Notes: generated from the letters alone by a model not told the origin. 64,000 nucleotides of DNA from Mycolicibacterium chubuense (GCF_001044255.1 NZ_JYNX01000066.1:18762-82761); one strand, 5' to 3'; positions 17,133 through 25,582 are shown, numbered from the stretch's first letter. Numbers and translations are program-made.

Positions 17133-17205
17133 TACCCCCTACGGGATTCGAACCCGCGCTACCGCCTTGAAAGGGCGGCGTCCTAGGCCGCTAGACGAAG
17201 GGGGC
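17133..17205 (-). tRNA. tRNA-Glu (TTC)
   Basis: Acceptor GCCCCCT with AGGGGGT (first pair G-U), discriminator A, CCA not encoded. Anticodon loop CTTTCAA gives TTC. First gene of the minus-strand Glu-Asp-Phe run. Confidence 0.96.
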
Positions 17206-17331
17206 CAGCCGAATCTCTCCGGGGTACTCACAACGCTCGTGTCTGTTGGGAGCTTCGATAGCTTAGGGTACCGACACCCAAATCCTCAAACGGCCAGCCC
17301 GGCAGTATCCTTTTCGAGGCGCACGCGTCAC
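17206..17331. promoter_or_regulatory. Divergent tRNA promoter region
   Basis: 126 bp between divergent tRNA-Glu and tRNA-Lys. For tRNA-Lys a TATCCT box sits at 17306-17311. The region contains no credible reading frame; it should hold the promoters of both tRNA units. Confidence 0.45.
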
Positions 17332-17404
17332 GCCCCTATAGCTCAGTTGGTAGAGCTACGGACTTTTAATCCGCAGGTCGCAGGTTCGAGCCCTGCTGGG
17401 GGCA
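17332..17404 (+). tRNA. tRNA-Lys (TTT)
   Basis: Acceptor GCCCCTA with TGGGGGC, discriminator A, no encoded CCA. Anticodon loop CTTTTAA gives TTT. D-arm AGCTCAGTTGGTAGAGC. It ends 8 nt before the end of the convergent kinase gene. Confidence 0.97.
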
Positions 17405-17412
17405 CACGTTTT

Positions 17413-18309
17413 CTACAGCACGACAAGCAACGCGGCGAGCACCAGAAGGGTCAGCACCGCAGCGCCGGCCAGCGCCACCCCGGTGCGCTGTGGCGTCGCG
17501 GCCGGGGGATCCAGGCACGCACGCATCTGCTCGGCGCTCGCGAAGCGCCACCGCGGGTCGCGCGACATGGCCCGCTCGACCGTCAGCGCCAGCGCGGGAT
17601 CCACATCAGGCCGCAGCACCGACAGCGGCGTCACCGCGCCCGCGGCGATCGCGTCGGCCAGCGTGGTGAGGCTCTCCTGCGGATACGCCCGCCGGCCCGT
17701 GAGCGCCTCGTAGGCGACCACCCCCAGGGCGTACAGATCGTCGGCGGGCATCGCGGGCCGTCCGGCGATCCGGTCCGCGGGCAGGTAGGCCATCGTCCCG
17801 AAAACCCGGTTGGTGAGCGTCTGCGGGGTGTCGGCGCTCTTCGCGACACCGAAGTCGGCGATCTTCACCCCGCCCAACCGGGTGAACAGAATGTTCGCCG
17901 GCTTGATGTCGCGATGCAGCACACCGCGGGCATGCGCCGCACCCAGCGCCGACAGCACGTCGCGCATGATCGCGCGGACGTGCCCGGCCGGCATCGGGCC
18001 GCCGCGGGCGAGTGCGTCGGCCACGCTCTGGCCCGGCAACCGCTCGAGCACGATGTAGTGCCGGCCTTGGTGCACCCCGGAGTCGTGCACCGCCACCACG
18101 TGCGGGTGATTGACCACCGCCGCGGCACGCGCCTCGGTGGCGAACCGGCGCCGGGTGTCGGGTTGCGTGCTGACCGACGGGTACAGCAACTTGACCGCGA
18201 CCGGACGGTCCAGGCGGAGATCCCAGGCATCGCGGACCTCGGCCATGCCACCGCGGCCCAGAACACCCCGTAGTTCGTAGCGACCGCCAAGAACTTCCGG
18301 CGCCTGCAT
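17413..18309 (-). CDS. Eukaryote-like serine/threonine protein kinase with C-terminal membrane anchor
   Basis: 298-residue kinase. Glycine loop GVLGRGGMAEV (15-25), ATP Lys40 in VAVK, catalytic HRDIKPAN with Asp134, DFG at 152-154. The activation segment ends in MAYLPADR, i.e. PAD where APE is usual. After the kinase domain comes only a short linker and one membrane helix (TGVALAGAAVLTLLVLAALL); there is no extracellular sensor domain, unlike PknA/B/D. ATG 18309 is supported by TAGCTT seven bases upstream (leaderless). Upstream in-frame sequence to 18654 is antisense to the DUF2510 gene. Confidence 0.88.
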   Translation of the reverse strand: MQAPEVLGGRYELRGVLGRGGMAEVRDAWDLRLDRPVAVKLLYPSVSTQPDTRRRFATEARAAAVVNHPHVVAVHDSGVHQGRHYIVLERLPGQSVADALARGGPMPAGHVRAIMRDVLSALGAAHARGVLHRDIKPANILFTRLGGVKIADFGVAKSADTPQTLTNRVFGTMAYLPADRIAGRPAMPADDLYALGVVAYEALTGRRAYPQESLTTLADAIAAGAVTPLSVLRPDVDPALALTVERAMSRDPRWRFASAEQMRACLDPPAATPQRTGVALAGAAVLTLLVLAALLVVL

Positions 18310-18384
18310 GTCCTCCAAGCTAGCCGGTGCGGCCGCATCGCAAACCTGACGCGCCGCCGCGCGCGGCTCGTATGATCGGCCTCG

Positions 18385-18741
18385 ATGCTGTACCAGCCTG
18401 CCCGCCCACCGTTTCTGCGGCGTCATCCCGTGCTCGCCGCCACCGCCGCAGCGGTGGCCCTGTGGTGGCTGTGGCTGGGGTGGTTCTGGCCGCTGGCGGT
18501 GATCGTGGGCGCCGGCATGTTCATCGCGATCCGGCGGCGGCGTCGCGCGGCCGCGATCCGCGACGCCGGCCTGCGCGCCCGCGCCGACCTCGAACACCGG
18601 CTCTGCCTGGCCGGTGACCCGCGCGGCACCTTCGGCCGCTTCCCCGCGGTGCACCCGGGTTGGTACGTCAGCCCCGACGACGGGCGCCTGATGCGCTACT
18701 TCGACGGCGCCGCCTGGACGGTGTACACCGCGGCCCGCTGA
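18385..18741 (+). CDS. Membrane protein with DUF2510 domain
   Basis: 118 residues: two hydrophobic segments near residues 14-46 (VLAATAAAVALWWLWLGW and AVIVGAGMFIAI), a basic stretch RRRRRAAA, and a C-terminal DUF2510 motif PGWYVSPDDGRLMRYFDGAAWT. TATGAT eight bases before ATG 18385 predicts a leaderless start. Function unknown. Confidence 0.8.
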   Translation: MLYQPARPPFLRRHPVLAATAAAVALWWLWLGWFWPLAVIVGAGMFIAIRRRRRAAAIRDAGLRARADLEHRLCLAGDPRGTFGRFPAVHPGWYVSPDDGRLMRYFDGAAWTVYTAAR

Positions 18742-18745
18742 GGCG

Positions 18746-19405
18746 TCATTCTGCGGCCGGCGGTCCGTCCAGTCCGACCCCGATGGTGATCTGCGGATGC
18801 TGCGCAGGGTCGAGCCACTGCAGGACCGACCGCATCTGGTCGCGGCCGATGGCGACGCACCCCCACGTCGGCTTGCCGTCGGACACGTGCAGGAAGATCC
18901 CCGCCGACCGGCCCGGTATCCGCTCCGGGTTGTGCTCGATCAGCACCGCGTAGTCGTAGATCGCCCCGGAGTCGTAGAGGTTCTCGGCATCCTCGGAGTC
19001 GATCTCGGCGGCGTGGACGTGCGTGTTGTACGTCGGGGAGTCGACGTCCTCGTCCCACCAGTCCTCGTCGGTCGCCTCGAAGTACGGCATCCGGGTGCCG
19101 GGGTTGGCCTCCCGCCCGAACGCCTGCCCCAGGGGGAAGGTGCCGACGGGCGTGCGGAACACGTCGTCGGCCGGCGCGCCCACCCCGAGCTCGCCGAAAT
19201 CGGCGGGAGTGGGTCCGAGCACCGGCTGCCACCGTCCGTCCACTCGCTCGTAGGCCGTCAGCTCGCCGACCGGCGAGTTCGCCGACGGCGCGCTCACCAC
19301 GATGATCTGGCCGGCTGCCTCGGAATCCGATTGCGCCCCAGCGCCGCCGGCGGTGAGGCTCGCGACGATCAGCATCAGCGGCGCGACCGCGAGTTTGCCC
19401 AGCAC
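18746..19405 (-). CDS. L,D-transpeptidase (YkuD-type) exported protein
   Basis: 219 residues with an N-terminal signal peptide (VAPLMLIVASLTAGGAGA). The catalytic segment HVSDGKPTWGCVAIGRDQM carries the His...S/T-x-GC signature of YkuD L,D-transpeptidases that make 3-3 peptidoglycan links or attach proteins. It lacks the Ig-like domains of LdtMt2, so it is a compact form of the L,D-TPase catalytic domain family. GTG start. Convergent with the DUF2510 gene, 4 bp apart. Confidence 0.75.
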   Translation of the reverse strand: MLGKLAVAPLMLIVASLTAGGAGAQSDSEAAGQIIVVSAPSANSPVGELTAYERVDGRWQPVLGPTPADFGELGVGAPADDVFRTPVGTFPLGQAFGREANPGTRMPYFEATDEDWWDEDVDSPTYNTHVHAAEIDSEDAENLYDSGAIYDYAVLIEHNPERIPGRSAGIFLHVSDGKPTWGCVAIGRDQMRSVLQWLDPAQHPQITIGVGLDGPPAAE

Positions 19406-19423
19406 CCTGTGAACGTAGCGCAG

Positions 19424-20422
19424 TCAGACCTTCGGGCTGTAGAAGTGCGGGTCGTCGCGATACTCGACCGGGGGAAGGTTGCGCGCCGGCGTCTCGACCA
19501 GGGGCGAATCAGCCGGCAACCGACCGTGCGCCCTGTCCCAGGCCGACCGTTTGCGCGGGTGCATCAGCATCCGTCTGGGCAGGACCCGGGTGACCTGATA
19601 GACCGCGGCGCCGAAAAGTCGGTGCAGCCGCTCCTGACGGGGCGACCACGTGTAGCCCATCAACTCGCGCACGGCCGGATCGAACAAGCCGACCGTGGTG
19701 AAGTCGAAGAACCGCTGCATCCCCGCGACGTTGAGACGCCACAGCCAATCGGGCATCCAGTCCAGCGAGGGGTGCTTGGGCATCGTCGACAGGTCGAGGA
19801 CCTCGCGCGCTGCCCAGTTGTCCTCTAACACGTTGCGACACATGTGATCCCAGTACCGCTCGAAGTCCTCCCAGCTCGCGGGCACCGGCCGCATGCTCAT
19901 GCCGTACATCCGGTACCACGTGACGTGTTCGTCGAACAGCTGTCGCTTCTGCGCCTCGGTCAGTCCGCCGCCCAGCCATTCGGCGGCCAGCAGCGTCGAC
20001 TTGAAGAACGTCGCGTGGGCCCAGTAGAAGACCTCCGGATTCAGCGCGCTGTACCGGCGGCCCTGGTCGTCGACGCCCTTGATGCCGATGTGGTAGTCGC
20101 GGACCTCCGCCCCGGTCTTCGGCGCGCGGTCACCGTCGAACACCACGCCGCCGATCGGGTAGACCGACCGGAACAGCCGCGGCATCCGCTCGAGGAAGAA
20201 GATCGAGTGCTGCTGCACCGCGGCGCCGAGCTGGGGATGCATGTTCTGCATCGACCCCGCCCACGGCCCCTGCAGCATGCCGGTCCACTGGCCGAAGTAC
20301 TTCCAGGTGAGCGATTCCGGTCCGAGCGACGCCGGCACGTCGTCGTAGCCACCGGAGACCGGGCACCCGGGCGCGACGGATCCGCTGGTCACCGGGCACG
20401 AGACGGACGTATCTTGAGTCAC
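19424..20422 (-). CDS. DUF2236/MpaB-type oxygenase family protein
   Basis: 332-residue heme-type oxygenase family protein related to latex-clearing protein and MpaB, corresponding by synteny to Rv0826. Conserved features: the arginine-rich FFLERMPRLFRSVYPIGGVVFDGDRAPKTG-type block, HIGIKGVD, and YWAHATFFKS with the family histidine. Starts with GTG. Divergent from the TetR gene (56 bp apart), which may regulate it. Substrate unknown. Confidence 0.75.
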   Translation of the reverse strand: MTQDTSVSCPVTSGSVAPGCPVSGGYDDVPASLGPESLTWKYFGQWTGMLQGPWAGSMQNMHPQLGAAVQQHSIFFLERMPRLFRSVYPIGGVVFDGDRAPKTGAEVRDYHIGIKGVDDQGRRYSALNPEVFYWAHATFFKSTLLAAEWLGGGLTEAQKRQLFDEHVTWYRMYGMSMRPVPASWEDFERYWDHMCRNVLEDNWAAREVLDLSTMPKHPSLDWMPDWLWRLNVAGMQRFFDFTTVGLFDPAVRELMGYTWSPRQERLHRLFGAAVYQVTRVLPRRMLMHPRKRSAWDRAHGRLPADSPLVETPARNLPPVEYRDDPHFYSPKV

Positions 20423-20478
20423 TGCTGAGTTTCCCCGATTCTGACTACAGGCGTTGTCACTGCGAGCTTAGGAGGACT

Positions 20479-21060
20479 GTGCCGTCCGGTCAACGACGCG
20501 GCCGATGGTCGGGCGTTCCGCTGCGGGATCGCCAGGCGCTGCGCCGCGACGAACTGATCACCGCGGGCATCAGCCTGCTGGGCAGCCCGGGCGGGCCGAG
20601 CCTGACCGTGCGCGCGGTGTGCCGTGCGGCCGGGCTGACCGAGCGCTACTTCTACGAGAGCTTCGCCGACCGCGACGAATACGTGGCGGCCGTGTACGAC
20701 GAGGTCTGCAGCGCGGCCATGTCGACACTGATGCGCTCGGAGAGCATGCGCGACGCCGTCGAGCGGTTCGTCTCGCTGATGGTCGACGACCCCGCCCGCG
20801 GCAGGGTGCTGCTGCTGGCGCCCGAGGCCGAGCCCGTCCTCGCCCAGTCCGGGGCGCGCTGGATGCCGAACTTCATCGAGCTGCTGCAGCGCAATCTGAC
20901 GCGCATCACCGACCCCACGCGGCAGGCCATGGTTGCCACCGGCCTGATCGGGGCACTCACTGCTCTGTTCACCGCATACCTGGACGGCCGCCTCGCGGCG
21001 ACCCGCGAGCAGTTCATCGATCACTGCGCCGAGCTCCTGCTCAGCCGGGCATCGAGCTGA
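20479..21060 (+). CDS. TetR-family transcriptional regulator
   Basis: 193 residues, corresponding to Rv0825c. HTH TVRAVCRAAGLTERYFYESFADRDE near residues 44-68. GTG start with an excellent AGGAGG ribosome site. It sits between DUF2236 and desA1, with a perfect inverted repeat over the desA1 -35 region just downstream, so it is one candidate regulator of desA1; the other is a MadR-type TetR protein encoded elsewhere. Confidence 0.86.
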   Translation: MPSGQRRGRWSGVPLRDRQALRRDELITAGISLLGSPGGPSLTVRAVCRAAGLTERYFYESFADRDEYVAAVYDEVCSAAMSTLMRSESMRDAVERFVSLMVDDPARGRVLLLAPEAEPVLAQSGARWMPNFIELLQRNLTRITDPTRQAMVATGLIGALTALFTAYLDGRLAATREQFIDHCAELLLSRASS

Positions 21061-21084
21061 TCCGCCGCGGTGTGAGCTACGGCG

Positions 21085-21121
21085 CGGTGACTTGAATGTC
21101 ACCGACTTACACAGATATATT
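21085..21121 (+). promoter_or_regulatory. desA1 promoter with inverted-repeat operator
   Basis: CGGTGAC (21085-21091), six bases, GTCACCG (21098-21104): a perfect 7-bp inverted repeat. The spacer TTGAAT matches a -35 hexamer and, 18 bp on, TATATT (21116-21121) is a good -10. A protein bound to the repeat would block the -35 element. The transcript start should be near 21128. Confidence 0.7.
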
Positions 21122-21157
21122 GAGTGCAACCATCAGGTACAGATAACCGGAGGTGTC

Positions 21158-22165
21158 ATGGCGAAGGACCTGACCGATCTGCAGCTGCTGACCGAACTCG
21201 AGCCCGTCGTCGAGCCTCTGGTCAACCGGCACATGCAGATGAAGAAGGACTGGAACCCGCACGACTTCATCCCGTGGTCCGACGGCAAGAACTACTACGC
21301 ACTCGGCGGCCAGGACTGGGACATCGAGCAGTCGAAGCTGTCCGAGGTCGCCCGGGTCGCGATGCTGACCAACCTCCTCACCGAGGACAACCTGCCGTCC
21401 TATCACCGCGAGATCGCGATGAACTTCAGCATGGACGGGCCCTGGGGTTTCTGGGTCAACCGCTGGACCGCCGAGGAGAACCGGCACGGCATCGCGCTGC
21501 GTGACTACCTCGTCGTCACGCGCAACGTCGACCCGGTCGAGCTGGAGATGCTGCGCGTCGAGCAGATGACCCGCGGCTTCTCCCCGGGCCAGAACCAGCA
21601 GGGCGGGATCGAACTGTTCGCCGAGAGCCTGTTCGACTCGGTCATCTACGTGACGTTCCAGGAGCTCGCCACTCGCGTCTCGCACCGCAACACGGGCAAG
21701 GCGTGCGACGACCCGATCGCCGATCAGCTGCTGCAGCGCGTGTCGGCCGACGAGAACCTGCACATGATCTTCTACCGCGACGTCTCCGAGGCGGGCTTCG
21801 AGATCGCCCCCGACCAGGCGATGAAGTCGCTGCACAAGGTGCTGCGCAACTTCAAGATGCCCGGTTACACGATCCCGGACTTCCGTCGTCGCGCGGTCAC
21901 CATCGCCTCGGGCGGTGTCTACGACCCGCGGATCCACCTCGAGGACATCGTGATGCCGGTGCTCAAGAAGTGGCGCATCTTCGAGCGCGAGGACTTCAAC
22001 GGCGAGAGTGCGCGGATGCGCGACGATCTCGGTGCCCTGGTGGAAGAGCTCCAGGAAGCCGTCGACAAGTTCGAGGTCGCCAAGCAGCGTCGCGAAGCGC
22101 GGCTGGCGCAGATGGCCGAGAAGAAGGCGGCCAAGGCTCAGCTGGTGGGATCATCAGCCTCGTAA
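21158..22165 (+). CDS. desA1: Acyl-[acyl-carrier protein] desaturase DesA1
   Basis: Soluble diiron desaturase, 335 residues, that introduces a double bond into acyl-ACP chains destined for mycolic acids. Diiron ligands are visible in EENRH (Glu107, His110) and DENLH (Glu199, His202). N-terminus DLTDLQLLTELEPVVEPLV is near-identical to mycobacterial DesA1. ATG 21158 has GGAGG six bases upstream; the longer frame from 21092 overlaps the promoter. Its TAA stop overlaps the presumed start of dus. Confidence 0.93.
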   Translation: MAKDLTDLQLLTELEPVVEPLVNRHMQMKKDWNPHDFIPWSDGKNYYALGGQDWDIEQSKLSEVARVAMLTNLLTEDNLPSYHREIAMNFSMDGPWGFWVNRWTAEENRHGIALRDYLVVTRNVDPVELEMLRVEQMTRGFSPGQNQQGGIELFAESLFDSVIYVTFQELATRVSHRNTGKACDDPIADQLLQRVSADENLHMIFYRDVSEAGFEIAPDQAMKSLHKVLRNFKMPGYTIPDFRRRAVTIASGGVYDPRIHLEDIVMPVLKKWRIFEREDFNGESARMRDDLGALVEELQEAVDKFEVAKQRREARLAQMAEKKAAKAQLVGSSAS

Positions 22166-23325
22166 CAGACACCCCTCGATCGGCCCGGTCCCTGCGGATC
22201 GGGCCGTTCGACCTTCGCAGCCCTGTCGTCCTCGCGCCGATGGCGGGGGTGACCAACGTCGCCTTCCGCACGCTCTGCCGTGAACTCGAGCTCAGCCGCG
22301 CGGGCACCGTCAGCGGCCTGTACGTGTGCGAGATGGTCACCGCGCGCGCCCTGGTGGAGCGCCACCCGGTGACGATGCACATGACGACGTTCGCGCCCGA
22401 CGAATCACCGCGGTCGCTGCAGCTCTACACCGTCGACCCGGATAACACCTACGCCGCGGCCAAGATGATCGTCGACGAGGACCTGGCCGACCACATCGAC
22501 ATGAACTTCGGCTGCCCGGTGCCCAAGGTGACCCGGCGCGGCGGCGGAGCCGCACTGCCCTACAAGCGGCGCCTGTTCGGTCAGATCGTCGCCGCTGCGG
22601 TACGGGCCACCGAAGGCACCGACATTCCCGTCACGGTCAAATTCCGGATCGGCATCGACGACGAGCACCACACCCACCTCGACGCCGGGCGCATCGCCGC
22701 CGAGGAAGGCGCGGCGGCGGTCGCGCTGCACGCGCGCACCGCCGCGCAGCGCTACTCCGGCACCGCCGACTGGGAGCAGATCGGTGCTTTGAAGGCCCAT
22801 GTCACCGGGATTCCGGTGCTCGGGAACGGTGATATCTTCGACGCTCGTGACGCGCTGGCCATGATGGCCGCGACGGGCTGCGACGGCGTGGTGATCGGCC
22901 GGGGCTGTCTGGGACGGCCGTGGCTGTTCGCCGAGCTGTCCGCCGCCTTCACCGGCGCGACACCGGCGACCCCGCCCACGCTGGGTGAGGTCGCGTCCAT
23001 CATTCGTCGACACGGCGAGCTGCTCGCTGCGCACTTCGGAGAGGACAAGGGGATGCGGGACATCCGCAAGCACGTGGCCTGGTACCTGCACGGCTTGCCG
23101 GCCGGGGCGGATCTGCGCCGGTCGTTGGCACTGGTCAAGACGATTTCCGAGCTCGATGACCTGCTCGAGCAGCTCGATCCCGACGTGCCGTTCCCCGCGG
23201 CCGCGAACGGTCCGCGCGGCCGGCAGGGCTCGGCGGCCTCGGTGTCGCTTCCCGAGAACTGGCTCGACGATCCGGACGACTGCGCGGTGCCCGTCGGGGC
23301 CGACGTCATGCATTCGGGCGGCTGA
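22162..23325 (+). CDS. dus: tRNA-dihydrouridine synthase (non-canonical start)
   Basis: FMN enzyme reducing uridines in tRNA. SPVVLAPMAGVTNVAFR is the FMN-binding opening, catalytic Cys118 lies in MNFGCPVPKVTRRGGGAAL, then HARTAAQRYSG and GNGDIFDARDAL. Counted from 22162 the product has 387 residues, close to Rv0823c. There is no ATG, GTG or TTG at a sensible place: the first downstream in-frame ATG is inside APMAG, the nearest upstream canonical start is about 60 codons inside desA1. The likeliest start is GTA at 22162 overlapping the desA1 stop (GTAA), or an ATC just upstream or CTG just downstream. Confidence 0.85.
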   Translation, partial: VTDTPRSARSLRIGPFDLRSPVVLAPMAGVTNVAFRTLCRELELSRAGTVSGLYVCEMVTARALVERHPVTMHMTTFAPDESPRSLQLYTVDPDNTYAAAKMIVDEDLADHIDMNFGCPVPKVTRRGGGAALPYKRRLFGQIVAAAVRATEGTDIPVTVKFRIGIDDEHHTHLDAGRIAAEEGAAAVALHARTAAQRYSGTADWEQIGALKAHVTGIPVLGNGDIFDARDALAMMAATGCDGVVIGRGCLGRPWLFAELSAAFTGATPATPPTLGEVASIIRRHGELLAAHFGEDKGMRDIRKHVAWYLHGLPAGADLRRSLALVKTISELDDLLEQLDPDVPFPAAANGPRGRQGSAASVSLPENWLDDPDDCAVPVGADVMHSGG

Positions 23326-23561
23326 ACGCCCGTTTGAAGACTGTTGCGAGAGGGTATCGATCAGGCGCTGACTGCTGCTGTCGGCTGGCTCTCTCTCAGG
23401 ATGTCTCAGTACGATGAAGTGCCACACTGCCCCACTCCGGTGGCGGAGCCGGGACCAGTGCTTTAAGACTTTGAGTGGGCACTCGGCGATCTGCGTGCCG
23501 GTGCGCGGCTGCGATGCGCGCACGTCATGTGGTGCCGCGGGAGCTGGAAGGCCGGTAGACG
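23326..23561. other. Intergenic region upstream of the LCP gene, with a weak 21-codon reading frame
   Basis: 236 bp without a clear gene. An ATG at 23401 opens a 21-codon frame (MSQYDEVPHCPTPV...) ending at TAA 23464-23466, but it has no good ribosome site and third-position GC is only about 60 percent, below neighbouring genes. The segment must contain the LCP promoter; no convincing -10 was found close to its start. Confidence 0.3.
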
Positions 23562-25529
23562 ATGAGTGACGGTGATCACGCCACTCCCGGCCGCCCGCAG
23601 TCCGGCGATTCTGACGGCCAGCATGACTGGCTTACCCGATCGAGGCGGCCCGCACCAGGCGCCGCGCCGTGGGAGCGGGCCATCGACCCGCCTGAACCGC
23701 CCGAAACCCCGACGGAAACCGGTCCCGTCACCGTCGCGGACCTGATCGCCAAGATCAACGGCGGTGCGGCGCCCACCGAGCCGAAGCGGCACCGCGCCGA
23801 ACCCGAGCCGGACCCGGAGCCCGACGCCGAACCCGAGCCGTATCCGGCCGACGAGCTCGACACCACGATCCTGCCCGCGCTGGACGCCGCGCCCTCCGAA
23901 CTGCCGGACCTCGCCGCGGTCGGCCGCCGGCAGGACACCGCCACCGTGGCGTACCAGCCACGCCACCGGCGCAGCGTGATCGCCGGTCGCGGCATCGCCG
24001 CCCTGGTCGCCGTCCTCGCCCTCGTGCTGACCGGCGGCGCCTGGCAGTGGCAGTCCGCCAAGAACAACCTGCTGAACCGGGTCTCCGCGCTCGACCCCGA
24101 CTCGCGCGACATCCTCGACCCGAACGCCCAGTTCGGCGACGAGAACTTCCTGATCGTCGGCACCGACACCCGCATCGGCGACAACAGCGAGATGGGCGCG
24201 GGCACCACCGAGGACGCCGCCGGCGCCCGGTCGGACACCGTGATGCTGGTGAACATCCCGGCCAACCGCAAGCGCGTGGTCGCCGTGTCCTTCCCGCGCG
24301 ATCTGAAGATCGAGCCGATGAAGTGCGAGGTCTGGAACCCCGAGACGCGGCAGTACGGGCCGATCTACGACGAGGACACCGAGTCGTGGGGTCCGGAAGA
24401 GGCCTACACCGAGTACAAGCTGAACTCGGCGTTCGCCGTCGGCGGGCCCAAATGCCTGGTCAAGGTCATCCAGAAGATGTCCGGCCTGCACATCAACCGC
24501 TTCATGGCCGTCGACTTCGCCGGCTTCAGCAAGATGGTCGACGCGCTCGGCGGGGTCGAGGTCTGCAGCACCACGCCGATCGAGGACTACGAACTGGGCA
24601 CCGTGCTGGCCACCGCCGGCCGTCAGGTCGTCGACGGGCACACCGCCCTCAATTACGTGCGCGCCCGCCAGGTCACCACCGAGACCAACGGAGACTACGG
24701 CCGCATCAAGCGCCAGCAGCGGTTCCTGTCCTCACTGCTGCGGTCCCTGATCTCCAAGGACACCTTCTTCTCGCTGTCCAAGCTCAACAACGTCGTCAAC
24801 ATGTTCATCAACGACAGCTACGTCGACAACCTCGACACCAAGGACCTCGTCGACCTCGGCCAATCGGTCCAGGGCGTCAACGCGGGGCGGATCACCTTCG
24901 TCACCGTGCCGACCGTCGGGTACGCCGACGACTACGGCAACGAGATCCCCCGCACCGACGACATGCGCGCTTTGTTCGACGCGATCATCAACGACGATCC
25001 GCTGCCCGAGGAACGCAACGCCGACAACACCCCGGTGCCCGGCACACCCGAGTCGCTGGCCAACCCGGCACCCGCTCAGAACGGCCAGAACCCCGCGCCG
25101 CAGGACGGCGAGATCATCGACGCCATCGCCACCAATCCCGGCGACGTGACCGTCCAGGTGTCGAATTCCACGTCCGAGACGGGTCTGGCCTCCACGGCGG
25201 CCGACGCACTGCAGGCCCACGGCTTCAACATCACCAGCCCCGACGACTACCCCGGCCCGCTCGAGCACACCACGGTGTTCTTCTCCCCCGGCAACGAGGA
25301 GGCGGCGGCCACGGTGGCGTCGTCATTCCCCGACCCGACGATCGAGCGCGCCAGCGGCCTGGGCGACGTCGTGCAGGTGGTGCTGGGCAGCGATTTCTCC
25401 AATGTCGCCGCGCCCACCCCGAGCGGCTCCACCGTGAAGGTGCACGTCCTGCGCGGGTCGAAGAATTCCTCCTCCACGCTGCCCGAAGACCTCACCGTCA
25501 CCAACGCCGCCGACACGTCCTGCGAGTGA
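23562..25529 (+). CDS. LytR-CpsA-Psr (LCP) family cell-wall ligase
   Basis: 655-residue membrane protein, counterpart of Rv0822c. Order: acidic/proline-rich cytoplasmic tail (1-135, with repeats EPEPDPEPDAEPEPYP), one membrane helix near 139-158, LCP domain (FLIVGTDTRIGDN, SDTVMLVNIPANRKRVVAVSFPRDL, GRIKRQQRFL with the conserved Arg/Lys residues that bind polyprenyl phosphate), and a LytR_C domain near 525-630 (VTVQVSNSTSETGLA). LCP proteins attach arabinogalactan or other glycopolymers to peptidoglycan. The stop lies inside a 14-bp tandem repeat. Confidence 0.9.
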   Translation: MSDGDHATPGRPQSGDSDGQHDWLTRSRRPAPGAAPWERAIDPPEPPETPTETGPVTVADLIAKINGGAAPTEPKRHRAEPEPDPEPDAEPEPYPADELDTTILPALDAAPSELPDLAAVGRRQDTATVAYQPRHRRSVIAGRGIAALVAVLALVLTGGAWQWQSAKNNLLNRVSALDPDSRDILDPNAQFGDENFLIVGTDTRIGDNSEMGAGTTEDAAGARSDTVMLVNIPANRKRVVAVSFPRDLKIEPMKCEVWNPETRQYGPIYDEDTESWGPEEAYTEYKLNSAFAVGGPKCLVKVIQKMSGLHINRFMAVDFAGFSKMVDALGGVEVCSTTPIEDYELGTVLATAGRQVVDGHTALNYVRARQVTTETNGDYGRIKRQQRFLSSLLRSLISKDTFFSLSKLNNVVNMFINDSYVDNLDTKDLVDLGQSVQGVNAGRITFVTVPTVGYADDYGNEIPRTDDMRALFDAIINDDPLPEERNADNTPVPGTPESLANPAPAQNGQNPAPQDGEIIDAIATNPGDVTVQVSNSTSETGLASTAADALQAHGFNITSPDDYPGPLEHTTVFFSPGNEEAAATVASSFPDPTIERASGLGDVVQVVLGSDFSNVAAPTPSGSTVKVHVLRGSKNSSSTLPEDLTVTNAADTSCE

Positions 25530-25565
25530 CGTCCTGCGAGTGACGTCCTGCGAGTGACGTCTGCG
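25515..25565. repeat. 14-bp tandem repeat across the LCP stop codon
   Basis: Three perfect copies of ACGTCCTGCGAGTG (25515-25528, 25529-25542, 25543-25556) and a partial fourth. The first copy contains the end of the LCP gene and its TGA, so changes in copy number would leave the protein unchanged. Confidence 0.9.
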
Positions 25566-25582
25566 TCCATTAGGAGGGTGGC

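Noticed and set aside
16902-17404. tRNA cluster as an integration (att) site
   Set aside because: No integrase, no direct repeat of a tRNA 3' end and no foreign-looking block next to it were found.
21703-22161. dus starting at a GTG deep inside desA1
   Set aside because: Would add about 150 residues of desA1 shadow sequence with no counterpart in dihydrouridine synthases.
23760-23880. Repetitive Glu-Pro codons in the LCP cytoplasmic tail considered as a tandem repeat
   Set aside because: Low-complexity acidic/proline linker encoded by varied codons, not an exact DNA repeat.
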